A DNA stretch of 64,000 nt from positions 51,608 to 115,607 of the forward strand of contig JAPOVL010000038.1 in NCBI GenBank assembly GCA_026708115.1, in the 5' to 3' direction. This document shows, one piece after another, positions 20,528 to 29,354 of this stretch; the stretch's first letter is position 1, and each line of letters opens with the position of its first letter. The notes beneath the pieces were generated by a model. That model did not search any database and was not told where the DNA came from. It was given only the letters and a program-made list of their open reading frames with translations. Source of the stretch: Chloroflexota bacterium. GTDB taxonomy: Bacteria; Chloroflexota; Anaerolineae; Aggregatilineales; Phototrophicaceae. Both the position numbers and the translations under genes were made by a program.

Positions 20528-21811
20528 CTATAGGGCGAGCAGCAACTCGATACTGGCGATGTTGTGGCGCAGTTGCGCGAGAAACCGTGCAGCTGGCGCG
20601 CCGTCGACAACTTGGTGATTGACGGTCAGCGACAAGCCTATATGCGGCAGGAACTTGACCTCGCCCTCGCCTTCCACTGGCTTGAGATTGATGCTTCCGA
20701 TGCCGAGAATGCCGACTTGCGGCAGATTAAGGATGGGCGTGAAGCTTTCAATGTCCAGGCCACCCAGGTTAGTCACGGTGAAGCTGCCGCCAGCCAATTC
20801 ATCCGGCATAACATCCCCATTTCTGCAGGCGTCAGCCAGCCTTTTTGCCTCGTAAGATAGCGCCCGCAAGCTAAGCGTATCGGCGTCCCGAATCACCGGG
20901 ACCAAGAGTCCACGCGAAGTATCCACCGCCAGGCCGAGGTGAACGCGCGCATGTTGCAAGATCCTGTCGTTCTCATACAGCGCGTTCAGTTCCCGAAAAG
21001 CCGGCAAGGTCCGGGCGACGGCGAACAAGAGCAAATCATTGATGGTCACGCCGCGCAAGCCCAGAGCATCATCGCTGGACTTGAGCCGAGCGCGGAAGCT
21101 CTGCAACGAGCTCGCGTCGGCCGATGCGTTGAGTGTCAGCTGGGCGGTAGTCTGCATCGATTCAAGCATCCGCTTTGCGATAGTTCTGCGGACGCCTGTC
21201 AGAGGGATCGCTTTCAACTCAGGTGAATCGCCGGGTGAAGATGGCGCCAGATCGGACTTGGTGATTCGCCTATTAGCAGCCCGTTCATCCGCGATTCGGT
21301 ACGCGCCGCTTTCGAGCATCGCCCTGGCTACCGGCGACACTTTCACCCCTTGGTCAATCAAGGCTCGGATGTCGCGCTCGATTATGCGGCCAGCGGGACC
21401 CGTGCCTTCGATTTCGCCGTAGTCAATAGCTTTGCGCCTCGCCAGATTCCGCGCGCGTGGCGAAATAAAGACCTTGTCGTCCGGGTTTTCGTCGCTGTCA
21501 TCAGAAGATACGCTTGGCGTGATAGGTTCTGCCGGGGCGGCAGGGGGCGGAGCAAGTAGATCAATTGATTCGCCCGCTTGGCCGACCACGGCAATGTTCT
21601 GCATGACAGGCACTTCATCGCCCGCCTCGTAAAAGCGCGCCAGCAATATGCCGGTAGCGCTGCTTTCAACTTCCAGCGTCGCCTTGTCCGTCTCGATTTC
21701 GCAAAGCGCTTCGCCCGTCTTGACAGGATCGCCGACGCCCACATGCCAGGTCAAAATGATCGCGCTTTCGACCGTGTTCCCCAGTTTGGGCATGACAATG
21801 GCTTGCGGCAT
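20528..21811 (-). CDS. Lipoyl E2 acyltransferase of ketoacid dehydrogenase complex
   Basis: 427 aa in three parts. A lipoyl domain has the modified Lys in [13 protein letters not shown] (about residue 45). A peripheral-subunit-binding domain reads [23 protein letters not shown] catalytic domain ends in [13 protein letters not shown], the H-x-x-x-D-G active site. The ATG at 21811 has AGAGG six bases upstream; a longer frame to 21844 would start inside the operator. It is the first gene of the eight-gene minus-strand run and directly follows a strong promoter and palindrome. Confidence 0.9.
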   Translation of the reverse strand: MPQAIVMPKLGNTVESAIILTWHVGVGDPVKTGEALCEIETDKATLEVESSATGILLARFYEAGDEVPVMQNIAVVGQAGESIDLLAPPPAAPAEPITPSVSSDDSDENPDDKVFISPRARNLARRKAIDYGEIEGTGPAGRIIERDIRALIDQGVKVSPVARAMLESGAYRIADERAANRRITKSDLAPSSPGDSPELKAIPLTGVRRTIAKRMLESMQTTAQLTLNASADASSLQSFRARLKSSDDALGLRGVTINDLLLFAVARTLPAFRELNALYENDRILQHARVHLGLAVDTSRGLLVPVIRDADTLSLRALSYEAKRLADACRNGDVMPDELAGGSFTVTNLGGLDIESFTPILNLPQVGILGIGSINLKPVEGEGEVKFLPHIGLSLTVNHQVVDGAPAARFLAQLRHNIASIELLLAL

Positions 21812-21829
21812 GGTTGCCTCTTGAGCGCT

Positions 21830-21847
21830 ACTGTGCAATTGCACAGT
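21830..21847. promoter_or_regulatory. 18-bp perfect palindrome, likely operator
   Basis: ACTGTGCAATTGCACAGT is its own reverse complement. It lies between the predicted transcription start and the E2 start codon. A half-like copy, TTCAATTACAC, follows at 21853-21863. The best candidate ligand is the SorC-type regulator encoded in the same operon. Confidence 0.65.
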
Positions 21848-21865
21848 TTCAGTTCAATTACACGG

Positions 21866-21894
21866 AGTCTAGCGAAATGCCATGCGCTTGTCAA
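21866..21894 (-). promoter_or_regulatory. Sigma-70-like promoter of the E2-E1-SorC operon
   Basis: On the minus strand a consensus TTGACA (21889-21894) is followed after 17 bp by TAGACT (21866-21871). The start site near 21859 would place the palindrome at about +12 to +30, a position suited to repression. Confidence 0.6.
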
Positions 21895-22203
21895 GTCGCC
21901 CCCACCCCCGACTATTATTTTGGAGTTGCGCGACTCGAGCGACTCTTTTCTAACCAACCACGTTGCTCATGCAACGAGAAGGTTTATTATTTTGTGTGAG
22001 CGCGACATTCCTGTGACCTTTTCGCTGCCTCCGAGCGGCTGTGGCTAAAACACAATCGCAGCGATTGCCCTGCGACGGTCATCGCATTAACATTATTCGT
22101 AATCTCGCCGCATTGACCGAAGCCCCCGGTGTTACCGTGTTGCTGATTGGAAAAAACGCGTAAAGTACGACTGTGCCCCTGAGAAGAGGAAGGGAGTCAA
22201 AGC
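21895..22203. other. Intergenic region with a possible 40-aa ORF
   Basis: About 310 bp between the E2 promoter and the VOC gene. It contains a GTG-initiated frame at 22041-22163 (40 codons, including INIIRNLAALTEAPGVTVLL) without a clear ribosome-binding site, so I do not call it a gene. No convincing promoter boxes for the VOC gene were found. Confidence 0.3.
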
Positions 22204-22593
22204 GTGACATATCGCTTGCAACATGTCAGCATCCCGAGCCCGCCGGGCAGCGCCGAGCGAACTCGCGCTTTTTATGGCGCGCTGCTGGGGCTGGAAGAGA
22301 TTCCCGCGCCTGTCACGATCACGAGCGTGGACGTGATCTGGTTCAAGCTCAGCGCCGATACCGAACTCCACATCTTCGAAGAAGAGCCGCGTGACGACAC
22401 GTCGCTAAGGCATTGTTGTCTGGTCGTGGACGATCTGGACGCCTTGCGCCGAAAGCTCAGCGAGGCGGGCTATTCGCCTTGGGATACGGAACCTATCCCG
22501 GGGCGGCCGCGCTTCTTCTGCCGCGATCCCAACGGCAATAGTATCGAGTTCACGACAATCGTCGGCGATTATCTCGGCTATCAGGATTCGTAG
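22204..22593 (+). CDS. VOC-superfamily (glyoxalase/dioxygenase-like) protein
   Basis: 129 aa, one pair of beta-alpha-beta-beta-beta modules. Potential metal ligands are His in RLQHVSI, His in ELHIFEE, His in LRHCCLVVDD and Glu in GNSIEFTTI, the usual arrangement of VOC enzymes. The late FFCRDPNGNSIEF motif is characteristic. The GTG start at 22204 has AAGGGAG upstream. It is a single gene whose end overlaps the convergent sulfatase by 13 bp. Its reaction cannot be assigned; lactoylglutathione lyase, epimerase or resistance-type proteins share the fold. Confidence 0.8.
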   Translation: MTYRLQHVSIPSPPGSAERTRAFYGALLGLEEIPAPVTITSVDVIWFKLSADTELHIFEEEPRDDTSLRHCCLVVDDLDALRRKLSEAGYSPWDTEPIPGRPRFFCRDPNGNSIEFTTIVGDYLGYQDS

Positions 22594-24023
22594 CCGTCCC
22601 CATAGCGCAATGGACCGCGCCAGGCGGCGGTATTCGCCGCACGCAACGCATCAACGTCTATGTCAACGTCATGGACCCGCAATGCGCCGTCGACAATGCC
22701 GGGTCGCCGGTTGCGTTGAAGGTAGTCGATTAATCGCGACTTCAAGTGCTCTTGACGTAAGGCGTATGCGGCATTCCCCGCCAGATTGCGCGAGTCGCTG
22801 GGATCGGCTTCTATATGGAACAAGTGCTCGGTCCCGCCCCCAAAGTAATACACATATTTAAAAGCCCCGTCAGTTGCGAAGACGGCGTCGCTGGTCTCGC
22901 CAAATATCACGCGACCGTCCGGCTGCGCCAACAAGGAAACGCCGTCCATCTCCCGATCCGGCGTCAAACCGGCGAGCTTCAGCAAGGTGGGCGCAATGTC
23001 CGCGGTCAACACGGGTTGCCGGGAGCGTCTGTTGACGATCCCATGACTTCTGGGCAAGCGCATGATGATAGGCACACATGCGGAAGACTCCAGGAAGCTG
23101 TTCTTGGCGAATAAACGATGATCGCCCAAATGCTCGCCATGGTCAGATGTGAGGACAATCACGGTATTTTCATACAAACCCTTGCGCTTTAGCTCGCCAA
23201 GCAAGCGCCCCAACTGGTAATCGATATGCGTGATTTGCGCGTAATAGTGACGGCGCAGTCGCATCATCACCGGCGGCGGAATGCGGTCGGCTTTGCTCAT
23301 GATCCGTTGGCGGGTCAAGGAAGGCGGCTCATCCGCGCTATCCACCCAGTCGCCGATTGTCGGCTCTGGTACATCGAAGTCATCATAGAAGCGGTCGTAT
23401 GGCTCTGGGGGATCGAAAGGGCTATGCGGCGCTTCGAATACCATCCACATGAAGAAAGGACAATCGGGATCGCGGCGCGCGAGGAACTTGATGCCTTCGT
23501 CGATGATCCAGTGGCTGTGCGTCAGATGTTCGGGCACGGCGCTTACCGCCGGATAGACCTCGTTCCCGCCCAAGCCATGCCCGCGATAGAAACCGCCCCA
23601 GCCCTGCTCTTCCAGGAAGTTGACATAGTCGTCCGGATGCAGGCTGATATCCTCGAAGCCGAAACGGGCGCGTTCTGGCCAGAAATGCATCTTGCCAATC
23701 GCCTTGCTCTGATAGCCCGCTTCCCGCGTCAACCGCCCGGGCAAGCTGTGCTCTGGCGCGATCGGCGTTCGCGGGCCCCGCATGAAGTTATGGGGCATGC
23801 CATGCTGGCTGCCGGTAAAGCCGGTGAGCATGGTGGCGCGCTGCGGCATGCACACCGGGCAATCGGCATAGGCGCGGCTAAACCAGATACCCTCATAGGC
23901 AAGTTGATCGAAATGCGGCGTCATCACCGGATGGGCGCTGTCGGCGATGCCGAGGCAATCGCCGCGCCATTGATCCAGGACGATGTAAACGATGTTGGGC
24001 TTGCCAGCTTGCCGAGTTCCCAC
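22581..24023 (-). CDS. Type I sulfatase
   Basis: 480 aa of the alkaline-phosphatase-like sulfatase family. The N-terminal metal site is VYIVLDQWRGD. The formylglycine motif is CMPQRATMLTG with Cys58; the fourth position is Gln instead of the usual Ser, but the C-x-P-x-R core is intact. Later motifs include VLTSDHGEHLGDH. No signal peptide is visible, so it acts in the cytoplasm or uses another export route. It lies downstream of a sugar-importer operon on the same strand, suggesting removal of sulfate from imported sulfated saccharides. No formylglycine-generating enzyme is in the window. Confidence 0.9.
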   Translation of the reverse strand: MGTRQAGKPNIVYIVLDQWRGDCLGIADSAHPVMTPHFDQLAYEGIWFSRAYADCPVCMPQRATMLTGFTGSQHGMPHNFMRGPRTPIAPEHSLPGRLTREAGYQSKAIGKMHFWPERARFGFEDISLHPDDYVNFLEEQGWGGFYRGHGLGGNEVYPAVSAVPEHLTHSHWIIDEGIKFLARRDPDCPFFMWMVFEAPHSPFDPPEPYDRFYDDFDVPEPTIGDWVDSADEPPSLTRQRIMSKADRIPPPVMMRLRRHYYAQITHIDYQLGRLLGELKRKGLYENTVIVLTSDHGEHLGDHRLFAKNSFLESSACVPIIMRLPRSHGIVNRRSRQPVLTADIAPTLLKLAGLTPDREMDGVSLLAQPDGRVIFGETSDAVFATDGAFKYVYYFGGGTEHLFHIEADPSDSRNLAGNAAYALRQEHLKSRLIDYLQRNRRPGIVDGALRVHDVDIDVDALRAANTAAWRGPLRYGDGYES

Positions 24024-24098
24024 CGTGCTCTATTCCTCCAAGCGCATCCTCACGCGCCCGGCTGTCTCTCCGTCGGCGACATATTTCGGAGGAAGTCT

Positions 24099-24142
24099 CC
24101 CCTCCATGAAGCTTTGGGGAGGGGCCGGGGGTGGGGTTGGGG
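24099..24142. repeat. Dispersed C-rich palindromic repeat (family B, inverted)
   Basis: A hairpin with arms CCCCTCC and GGGAGGGG (24099-24124) is followed by G-runs to 24142. Read on the minus strand it has the same C-run-then-hairpin layout as the copy at 6571. It ends 5 bp before the permease stop, so it is just downstream of that gene. Confidence 0.65.
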
Positions 24143-24147
24143 TTCGC

Positions 24148-25002
24148 CTATCCCTTGAGGCTGCCCTGGGCCGTCACGCCGCTGATCAGGTGCTTTTGCC
24201 CGAAATAGAAGACGATCAGCATCGGGATGATCATCAGCATCGAGAAGACCATGATCAGGTTGAGGCTGTTGTCCTCGCCTTCAAAACCCTGCAAGGCGTT
24301 CAAGCCCAGCGCCAAGGTCCAGAGTTCCTTATTCGAACCCAGGTAAATCAGCGGATTCAGGAAGTCGTTCCAGGCGAAGGAAAAGGCGAAGATCGATACC
24401 GCCGCCAGCACCGGCCGCGACATGGGCATGAAGATACGCCACCAGACGCCGAACTCGGAGCAGCCATCAATGCGGGCCGAGTCGTATATGTCTTCCGGGA
24501 TACCGCGGAAAAACTGCCGGTACAAAAAGATATAGAAGGCGTTGTGCCCGAGGACGCGTGGCAAGATCAGCGGACCGAAGGTGCGCGTCCAGCCGATCTC
24601 ATCGAAAAACAGGAATAAGGGAATTAATCGCACCACATAGGGCAGCATCATCGTCGCCAGCAAAATGCCGAAGAAAATGTTGCGCCCGGGGAAGGGAATC
24701 CGAGCAAAGGCGTAACCGGCCAGCGTGCAGGGCACCCAAGCGCCAAACAGAGATGCCACCACGATGACCATCGTATTGCGCGTGTACTGGAGGATCGGGC
24801 GCGCCTCAAAGAGGTACGGATAATTCTCCCAGGCAACCGGATCCGGAATCAACTCGAGCCGCCGAATGGTTATCTTGTCGCGGGTTTTCAGCGAGGTCGA
24901 GACGGTCCAGAGCAGCGGCACCATCATCACGATCGCGCCCACGGTCAGAATCGTATAGATGACCATGTAGCGTACCATCTTGGCTCTGGGATCTTCAATC
25001 AT
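24148..25002 (-). CDS. ABC sugar importer permease (MalG type)
   Basis: 284 aa with six hydrophobic segments. The first is MVIYTILTVGAIVMMVPLLW, followed by TVSTSLKTRDK. The EAA-type motif is EDIYDSARIDGCSEFGVWWRIF, with Asp-Ser in place of Glu-Ala. It starts 9 bp after the MalF-type gene and is the last importer gene of the operon. As in the first importer, no ATPase subunit is encoded nearby. Confidence 0.9.
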   Translation of the reverse strand: MIEDPRAKMVRYMVIYTILTVGAIVMMVPLLWTVSTSLKTRDKITIRRLELIPDPVAWENYPYLFEARPILQYTRNTMVIVVASLFGAWVPCTLAGYAFARIPFPGRNIFFGILLATMMLPYVVRLIPLFLFFDEIGWTRTFGPLILPRVLGHNAFYIFLYRQFFRGIPEDIYDSARIDGCSEFGVWWRIFMPMSRPVLAAVSIFAFSFAWNDFLNPLIYLGSNKELWTLALGLNALQGFEGEDNSLNLIMVFSMLMIIPMLIVFYFGQKHLISGVTAQGSLKG

Positions 25003-25011
25003 GTCCGCATC

Positions 25012-25986
25012 CTAGGTTTCATCGTCTTGCGCATCCCCGTAGAACACCCAGCGATTCGAGGTGTAGACGAGCATTAGCGTCAACACGAAGATGATGAGGA
25101 AGAGAATTACCGATAGCGCAGCCGAATAGCCAAACTCGAAATCTCGAAAAGCCTTGTTATAAACATGTAGCATATACACAAGTCCAGCCTGTAAAGGCCC
25201 CCCATTCGTGTCCAGGAGGATAAAGACCTGCTCAAAGATCTGGAAGCCACCGATCAAACCCAAGAGCAAATTGAAGAATATCGTCGGCGTCATCAGTGGG
25301 ACGGTGATATAGATGAGGCGATGCCAGCCGGTGCCACCGTCTATCGCCGCCGCTTCGTAAAGATCATCCGGGATGCTTTGCAAGCCGGCCAGGAAAATGA
25401 TCATCTGCCCGCCGAAACCCCAAAGGCTGAGCAAGATCAGCGACGGTTTGATCGCGTCCGGCGACGACAGCCAGCGCACGGGCGTCGCGCCTATCAAGAC
25501 CAGAAATTGATTGAGGAAGCCGTAACGCGTGTTGAGAAAACCGGCGAAGATCACTGTCGCCGCCACCAGGGGCACCACCGACGGCACATAAAAAAGCGTA
25601 CGATACAACTCCATCCCGCGCACGCGCAGGTTCAATATCAGCGCGATCAAGAAGGCGAAAATCAAGCGCAAGGGCACACTGAAACCCAGGTAATAGACGG
25701 TATTGTACATGCTCTTGCCGAAGAGCTTGTCATCGGTGAAGATTTCGATGTAATTTTCAAAGCCGATCCAGGGTGGCACGCCCCTGGTGCCGATCTGATA
25801 ATCGGTGAAGCTCAAGTACAAATTGTAGACGAAGGGCAGCAGGTCGAAGATGATGAAGCCGGCGAACCAGGGGAAGATGAAGGCGAAGCCGATCAGCGCG
25901 CGGTTGCGGAACCACCACTCTTGAAGTCGTGTCTTCCAGGTGACATCCGATTGAGTATGCTTTGCTTTGAGAGACGCTTGCGCCAT
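25012..25986 (-). CDS. ABC sugar importer permease (MalF type)
   Basis: 324 aa with six hydrophobic segments. The first is IGFAFIFPWFAGFIIFDLLPF. The coupling motif is DDLYEAAAIDGGTGWHRLIYI. The N-terminal 30 residues are hydrophilic and cytoplasmic. A gap of about 170 bp containing three palindromic repeats separates it from the binding-protein gene upstream. It forms the transmembrane pore with the MalG-type partner. Confidence 0.9.
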   Translation of the reverse strand: MAQASLKAKHTQSDVTWKTRLQEWWFRNRALIGFAFIFPWFAGFIIFDLLPFVYNLYLSFTDYQIGTRGVPPWIGFENYIEIFTDDKLFGKSMYNTVYYLGFSVPLRLIFAFLIALILNLRVRGMELYRTLFYVPSVVPLVAATVIFAGFLNTRYGFLNQFLVLIGATPVRWLSSPDAIKPSLILLSLWGFGGQMIIFLAGLQSIPDDLYEAAAIDGGTGWHRLIYITVPLMTPTIFFNLLLGLIGGFQIFEQVFILLDTNGGPLQAGLVYMLHVYNKAFRDFEFGYSAALSVILFLIIFVLTLMLVYTSNRWVFYGDAQDDET

Positions 25987-26007
25987 TTAGTGCCTCAGCT
26001 GTTGCCG

Positions 26008-26035
26008 GGCGGGCGACCCAATGGGTCGCCCCTAC
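26008..26035. repeat. Dispersed palindromic repeat (family A)
   Basis: Perfect 9-bp arms GGGCGACCC and GGGTCGCCC around AAT (26011-26031), followed by CCTACA. Same layout as 6640 and 63150. Confidence 0.75.
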
Positions 26036-26055
26036 ATTTTCCGCACCGAGAGTAG

Positions 26056-26085
26056 TGTGTAGGGTTCAGCCGATGGCTGACCCGT
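26056..26085. repeat. Degenerate palindromic repeat (family A-like)
   Basis: GTGTAGGGTTCAGCC, then GAT, then GGCTGACCCG. Arms pair with one unpaired base. It shares the GTAGGG lead with the family A elements. Confidence 0.5.
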
Positions 26086-26109
26086 CGCCCCGCAGTTCTG
26101 TGTCGAGCC

Positions 26110-26152
26110 AAGCCCCTCCCTCATTTTGGGGGAGGGGCTTGGCCGGGGGCAT
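26110..26152. repeat. Dispersed C-rich palindromic repeat (family B, inverted)
   Basis: Perfect 11-bp arms AAGCCCCTCCC (26110-26120) and GGGAGGGGCTT (26130-26140), followed by GGCCGGGGGC. It lies 3 bp beyond the binding-protein stop, where it could stabilise the 3' end of that transcript or attenuate permease expression. Confidence 0.7.
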
Positions 26153-26154
26153 TC

Positions 26155-27537
26155 CTACATATTGTCGGCGTCAAACTCCGCCCAGAACTCGTCCAAGAGC
26201 GCCTGCATCTCCTCATGGGCATCGTTCAGCGCGTCCGCGGGCGACTTCACACCGAACAGAGCTTCCTCAACAGCGTTGGCAAGGATCTCAGCCAGCTGTC
26301 CTTGAACCGGTGTGATCGAAACGGCCACATCGGTAGCCAAGCCTTCGAGCACCACCGACCAGGTGGGGTTGACTTCATAGTAAGCCGGATTCTCGTTGCA
26401 TGCCTTCACCGGCGAGGGCCGGCTCTGCGCGAAAAGGAAGGCGCAGCCGCCCAAGGGATGGACGCCGATGAACTCGGCGAACTTGAAGGCGGCTTCTTGC
26501 TTCTCCGGCGGGTGCACGGCTGGGATCGTGTAAGCCCAGGCGCCGCTGTAATTGTATCCGGTGGTGCCGGCATGCGTAGCGTTGGGATTGTCTCCGTTGT
26601 AGGGCCGCAGCATCGTGCCCCAATGGCTGGTATCGGCATAACCCTCGGGATCGTTCACGTTGTAGTGGCCGTAGAAGGAAGTGTTGATACGCAGGAAAGC
26701 AAGTTTATCCTCGTACCAAGGATGATCGCCTTGGGCGAAGGCCGTATCCTGGAAGAAGTCGGCCACGTTTTCCACGCCGCCGTTGATGTTGTTGGTGAAG
26801 TTGACCATCCACTCCAGCGTTTCTATGCCTTCCGGGCTGTTGAAGAGCAAGGTGCGGCCATCATCCGAGGCATACCTGCCATTGTTCGTATACAGCCAGG
26901 AGACAAATGCCGCATCGCCGCCCGTTATGCCGATTACTTGAGTGCCCATAACATCAACGCCCATCGGATCGGCAACGGTAATCGCCGCGGACATCTCCTC
27001 CAGCTCTTGCCAGGTTTTCGGCGGAGCTTCCGGATCAAAGCCGGCATCGCGCAGCATGTCTTTGTTGTATATGTACAAGCTTGTCAGACCGCCGGCAGTC
27101 GGCATCGGCAAACCGTAGAGTTCGCCGTTCCAGTACTGCAAACCAATCTCGCCATCATAGAAGACGCTGAGGTCGGTGCCATGGGCTTCGACGAAGGAGT
27201 CGATGGGGATGATCAAGCCGCTGATGGCAAAGTGATAGGTCTCAGGCCGGGTCGACATGATGATGCCAGGCGGGTTACTGCTGGCGGCGGCAGTGGCGAG
27301 CAATTCGGCGCGGTTATCCCATGGCTGCACCTGGTTGATGATGCGGATGCAGGGGTTCTCCTCTTGGAAGTGGCCAATGAGCGTATCCATTAGCGCCTCA
27401 CGGGCGGCGCCCCACCAATTCATGAACTCAAGTTCGATGACCTCGCCGTCGCAATCCTGCGCGAGAGTCGGCGCCAAGCCGAGTGACAAGAGCATCATTA
27501 CGGCGATTGCCAAGCCAATTAAACGTGAGACTTTCAT
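26155..27537 (-). CDS. ABC sugar importer, extracellular solute-binding protein (family 1)
   Basis: 460 aa. Residues 1-26 form a signal peptide (VSRLIGLAIAVMMLLSLGL, cleavage near TLAQ). The mature protein shows family-1 features: EFMNWWGAAREALMDTLIGHFQEENP, PPGIIMSTRPETY, LYGLPMPTAGGLTSLYIYNKDM. AGGAGAATACC precedes the ATG at 27537. It is first in an operon with the two permeases and is transcribed from a TATAAT-type promoter. The ligand is likely an oligosaccharide, given the neighbouring sulfatase. Confidence 0.9.
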   Translation of the reverse strand: MKVSRLIGLAIAVMMLLSLGLAPTLAQDCDGEVIELEFMNWWGAAREALMDTLIGHFQEENPCIRIINQVQPWDNRAELLATAAASSNPPGIIMSTRPETYHFAISGLIIPIDSFVEAHGTDLSVFYDGEIGLQYWNGELYGLPMPTAGGLTSLYIYNKDMLRDAGFDPEAPPKTWQELEEMSAAITVADPMGVDVMGTQVIGITGGDAAFVSWLYTNNGRYASDDGRTLLFNSPEGIETLEWMVNFTNNINGGVENVADFFQDTAFAQGDHPWYEDKLAFLRINTSFYGHYNVNDPEGYADTSHWGTMLRPYNGDNPNATHAGTTGYNYSGAWAYTIPAVHPPEKQEAAFKFAEFIGVHPLGGCAFLFAQSRPSPVKACNENPAYYEVNPTWSVVLEGLATDVAVSITPVQGQLAEILANAVEEALFGVKSPADALNDAHEEMQALLDEFWAEFDADNM

Positions 27538-27597
27538 GGTATTCTCCTATCGAAATACAATTTACGAATCAATTGGCATTTCAGCCATTACTGCACG

Positions 27598-27626
27598 ATT
27601 ATACCACAGCGGCAATTCAATTTGCA
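27598..27626 (-). promoter_or_regulatory. Promoter of the second sugar importer
   Basis: On the minus strand a perfect TATAAT (27598-27603) lies 17 bp from a weak TGCAAA (27621-27626), about 60 bp upstream of the binding-protein ATG. Its -35 region is shared with the opposing promoter. Confidence 0.55.
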
Positions 27627-27633
27627 GTTTGCC
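27611..27633. promoter_or_regulatory. Inverted repeat between divergent promoters, candidate shared operator
   Basis: GGCAA at 27611-27615 and TTGCC at 27629-27633 frame an AT-rich centre that covers the -35 positions of both divergent promoters. A regulator bound here could switch the importer and the plus-strand operon together. Confidence 0.4.
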
Positions 27634-27649
27634 ATACGCCGGTTATACT
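27621..27649 (+). promoter_or_regulatory. Promoter of the plus-strand oxidoreductase operon
   Basis: TTTGCA (27621-27626) and TATACT (27644-27649) are spaced by 17 bp, about 100 bp upstream of the first plus-strand gene. Confidence 0.45.
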
Positions 27650-27753
27650 TGGGCGAATTGCTGCCCGCGTTGATTAGACCTTGCAAGTGTAGCCTGTAGC
27701 GGGCGAGATGTCAAAAGGTGGCCGAGGCGAGAGGCAGGAGCAGGGTGGCTGCG

Positions 27754-28032
27754 ATGGAAAGTCCGGGTGTCCTGAATATCCTCAAATACGCCAACGCAGT
27801 AAAACTGAAATGGTATAGCCACGATGGCTCGCGTCACGTTTGGATTCGAGCGGAGCTCAAGCAAATGGACGATATCAACGGCGCCAATACAGTAGACATC
27901 GCCAGCATAAGCCGGGGCGGCTTACTGGATCTGATGGTGGACATTCACTCATCGCCTGATATAGATTGGATGAAATACGATTCTCCCGGCGAAGAAGAAT
28001 GGTATGTGCTGCCGTCACTAATGGAGTCGTAG
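27754..28032 (+). CDS. Hypothetical protein
   Basis: 92 aa from the ATG at 27754 (an in-frame start at 27718 is less likely). AGGGTGG lies just upstream. The sequence (LKYANAVKLKWYSHDGSRHVWIRAELKQM) looks like an alternating beta-strand protein. It has no signal peptide and I recognise no family. It is first in a plus-strand operon of two more hypothetical genes, an FAD oxidoreductase and a PhyH dioxygenase. Confidence 0.6.
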   Translation: MESPGVLNILKYANAVKLKWYSHDGSRHVWIRAELKQMDDINGANTVDIASISRGGLLDLMVDIHSSPDIDWMKYDSPGEEEWYVLPSLMES

Positions 28033-28075
28033 ACATTTTCTTACTAAGGGCAGGAATCATAAGGAGGCAAACATC

Positions 28076-28930
28076 TTGAGCATCTACTCGGTCGATCCCC
28101 GCCTTAGCCGCTTCGATCCCCTGAAGCGAATCATCTTCTATGATGACTTCGACGAAGGCGTGAACGGCTGGTCCGAATTGATCGGCAATTATGAGCATAC
28201 GCTGGACTCGATCATACCGCTCTCCGCCGATTATCGGCCGCCGATGATCAGCAATTTGACGATGTGGGATACCGGCACGGCGGGTTCAATGGAAGGCACC
28301 TATGCCCTAAAGCTTGCCAGTCGAGCGCGTGAAGGGTCACTGGCAACCAGCATCAAGCGGGTGACGTTTCGCAAGCCGGGACCCGTTCAACTGGAAGCTT
28401 ATTTCTGTTTCAAGCCGGAGGCTTCCGAATTGCGCCTGTCGTCCAAAGATGTGCGCGCCTTTGGCGTGCTCTTTGACTTGCAAGACGGCATGAACCCAGA
28501 CATCCGCTGGATGCCGCATTTACGTTATCTCAACGCGCAAGGCGGCGACATGATTAATCGCTGGCAAGTCAAAGGCGAGACGCCTGCCTTCCAGAAGATC
28601 GGCGATAGAGGCGAGACGGTCTCGACCCCGCATCTCGGACCCGAATTCTGGGAATTTGTCGACGTGCCGGCGCAAGAGCTTTGCTACAACGAAATAGCCA
28701 CCAAGATGAACTGGCACTATCTGCGCGTGAACTTTGACCTCGCTGAACGGCGCTTCCTCGGCTTCCAATGCAATGACCTCGTCTACGACGGCGCGGCGCT
28801 GAAATACATCACTATCCCGGCCATGCCCAACCTGAACTGCATGCTCAACGCCGCCTTCTGGGTGCAGACCAATCGTGACAAGCGCGCCTTCCTCTACCTC
28901 GATTCTGTGCTGCTCAGCGGGGAGTTTTAA
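28076..28930 (+). CDS. Hypothetical protein, conserved-looking
   Basis: 284 aa from a TTG start with AAGGAGG about 8 bp upstream, an unusually strong site that decides the start. The sequence is rich in aromatic beta-strands (IIFYDDFDEGVNGWSEL; PVQLEAYFCFKPEA; MNWHYLRVNFDLAERRFLGF), resembling a jelly-roll or concanavalin-like fold. No signal peptide and no known catalytic motif. The next gene starts 2 bp after its stop. A role in binding or processing the operon's substrate is inference. Confidence 0.7.
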   Translation: MSIYSVDPRLSRFDPLKRIIFYDDFDEGVNGWSELIGNYEHTLDSIIPLSADYRPPMISNLTMWDTGTAGSMEGTYALKLASRAREGSLATSIKRVTFRKPGPVQLEAYFCFKPEASELRLSSKDVRAFGVLFDLQDGMNPDIRWMPHLRYLNAQGGDMINRWQVKGETPAFQKIGDRGETVSTPHLGPEFWEFVDVPAQELCYNEIATKMNWHYLRVNFDLAERRFLGFQCNDLVYDGAALKYITIPAMPNLNCMLNAAFWVQTNRDKRAFLYLDSVLLSGEF

Positions 28931-28932
28931 TC

Positions 28933-29274
28933 ATGGCGCTCAGACGAAGCTATACCGCGACTGTTGAACGGAATGTCATCTGGAAGGGCGAATTCGCCAG
29001 CGAACCCTACGAAGCCGCTTGGGCCAGCGAGGCGATCTTCTTCATAAGAGCGCTGGATGCATCGCCCGATTTTGAGGGTGGACTGGCGACCGTGCAGATT
29101 TCGGCTGACGGCATACATTGGGCTGACGAAGGCACGACCTTCGAGTTGCCAAGAAAAACAGATGCTGTAAGTTATTGCAAGGTTGCGCATTTCGGCGGCT
29201 TTCTGCGGCTCCGCGGCCACGTCGCGCCAGGAGGCGGCATAAAAGTGCTGGTCTCGTTGTCGTTGAAGGAATGA
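28933..29274 (+). CDS. Hypothetical protein
   Basis: 113 aa, ATG at 28933 with GGGGAG upstream and only 2 bp after the preceding stop, so it is probably cotranslated. It is predicted all-beta (ATVQISADGIHWADEGTTF; FGGFLRLRGHVAPGGGIKVLVSLSL), like small beta-sandwich proteins that record deviations around a value. No family recognised. Confidence 0.6.
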   Translation: MALRRSYTATVERNVIWKGEFASEPYEAAWASEAIFFIRALDASPDFEGGLATVQISADGIHWADEGTTFELPRKTDAVSYCKVAHFGGFLRLRGHVAPGGGIKVLVSLSLKE

Positions 29275-29354
29275 TACGAGCTTATACAAACGCGTCCCAT
29301 TTCTCGATCCCCTTGGGTCGCCCGCTTTAGACAAGTGCAACCAAGGAATACTTC

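Noticed and set aside
22041..22163. 40-codon GTG frame upstream of the VOC gene
   Set aside because: No ribosome-binding site and too short to judge; noted only in the intergenic entry.
26215..27393. 392-codon plus-strand frame
   Set aside because: Antisense to the binding-protein gene, with no ribosome-binding site and low-complexity composition.
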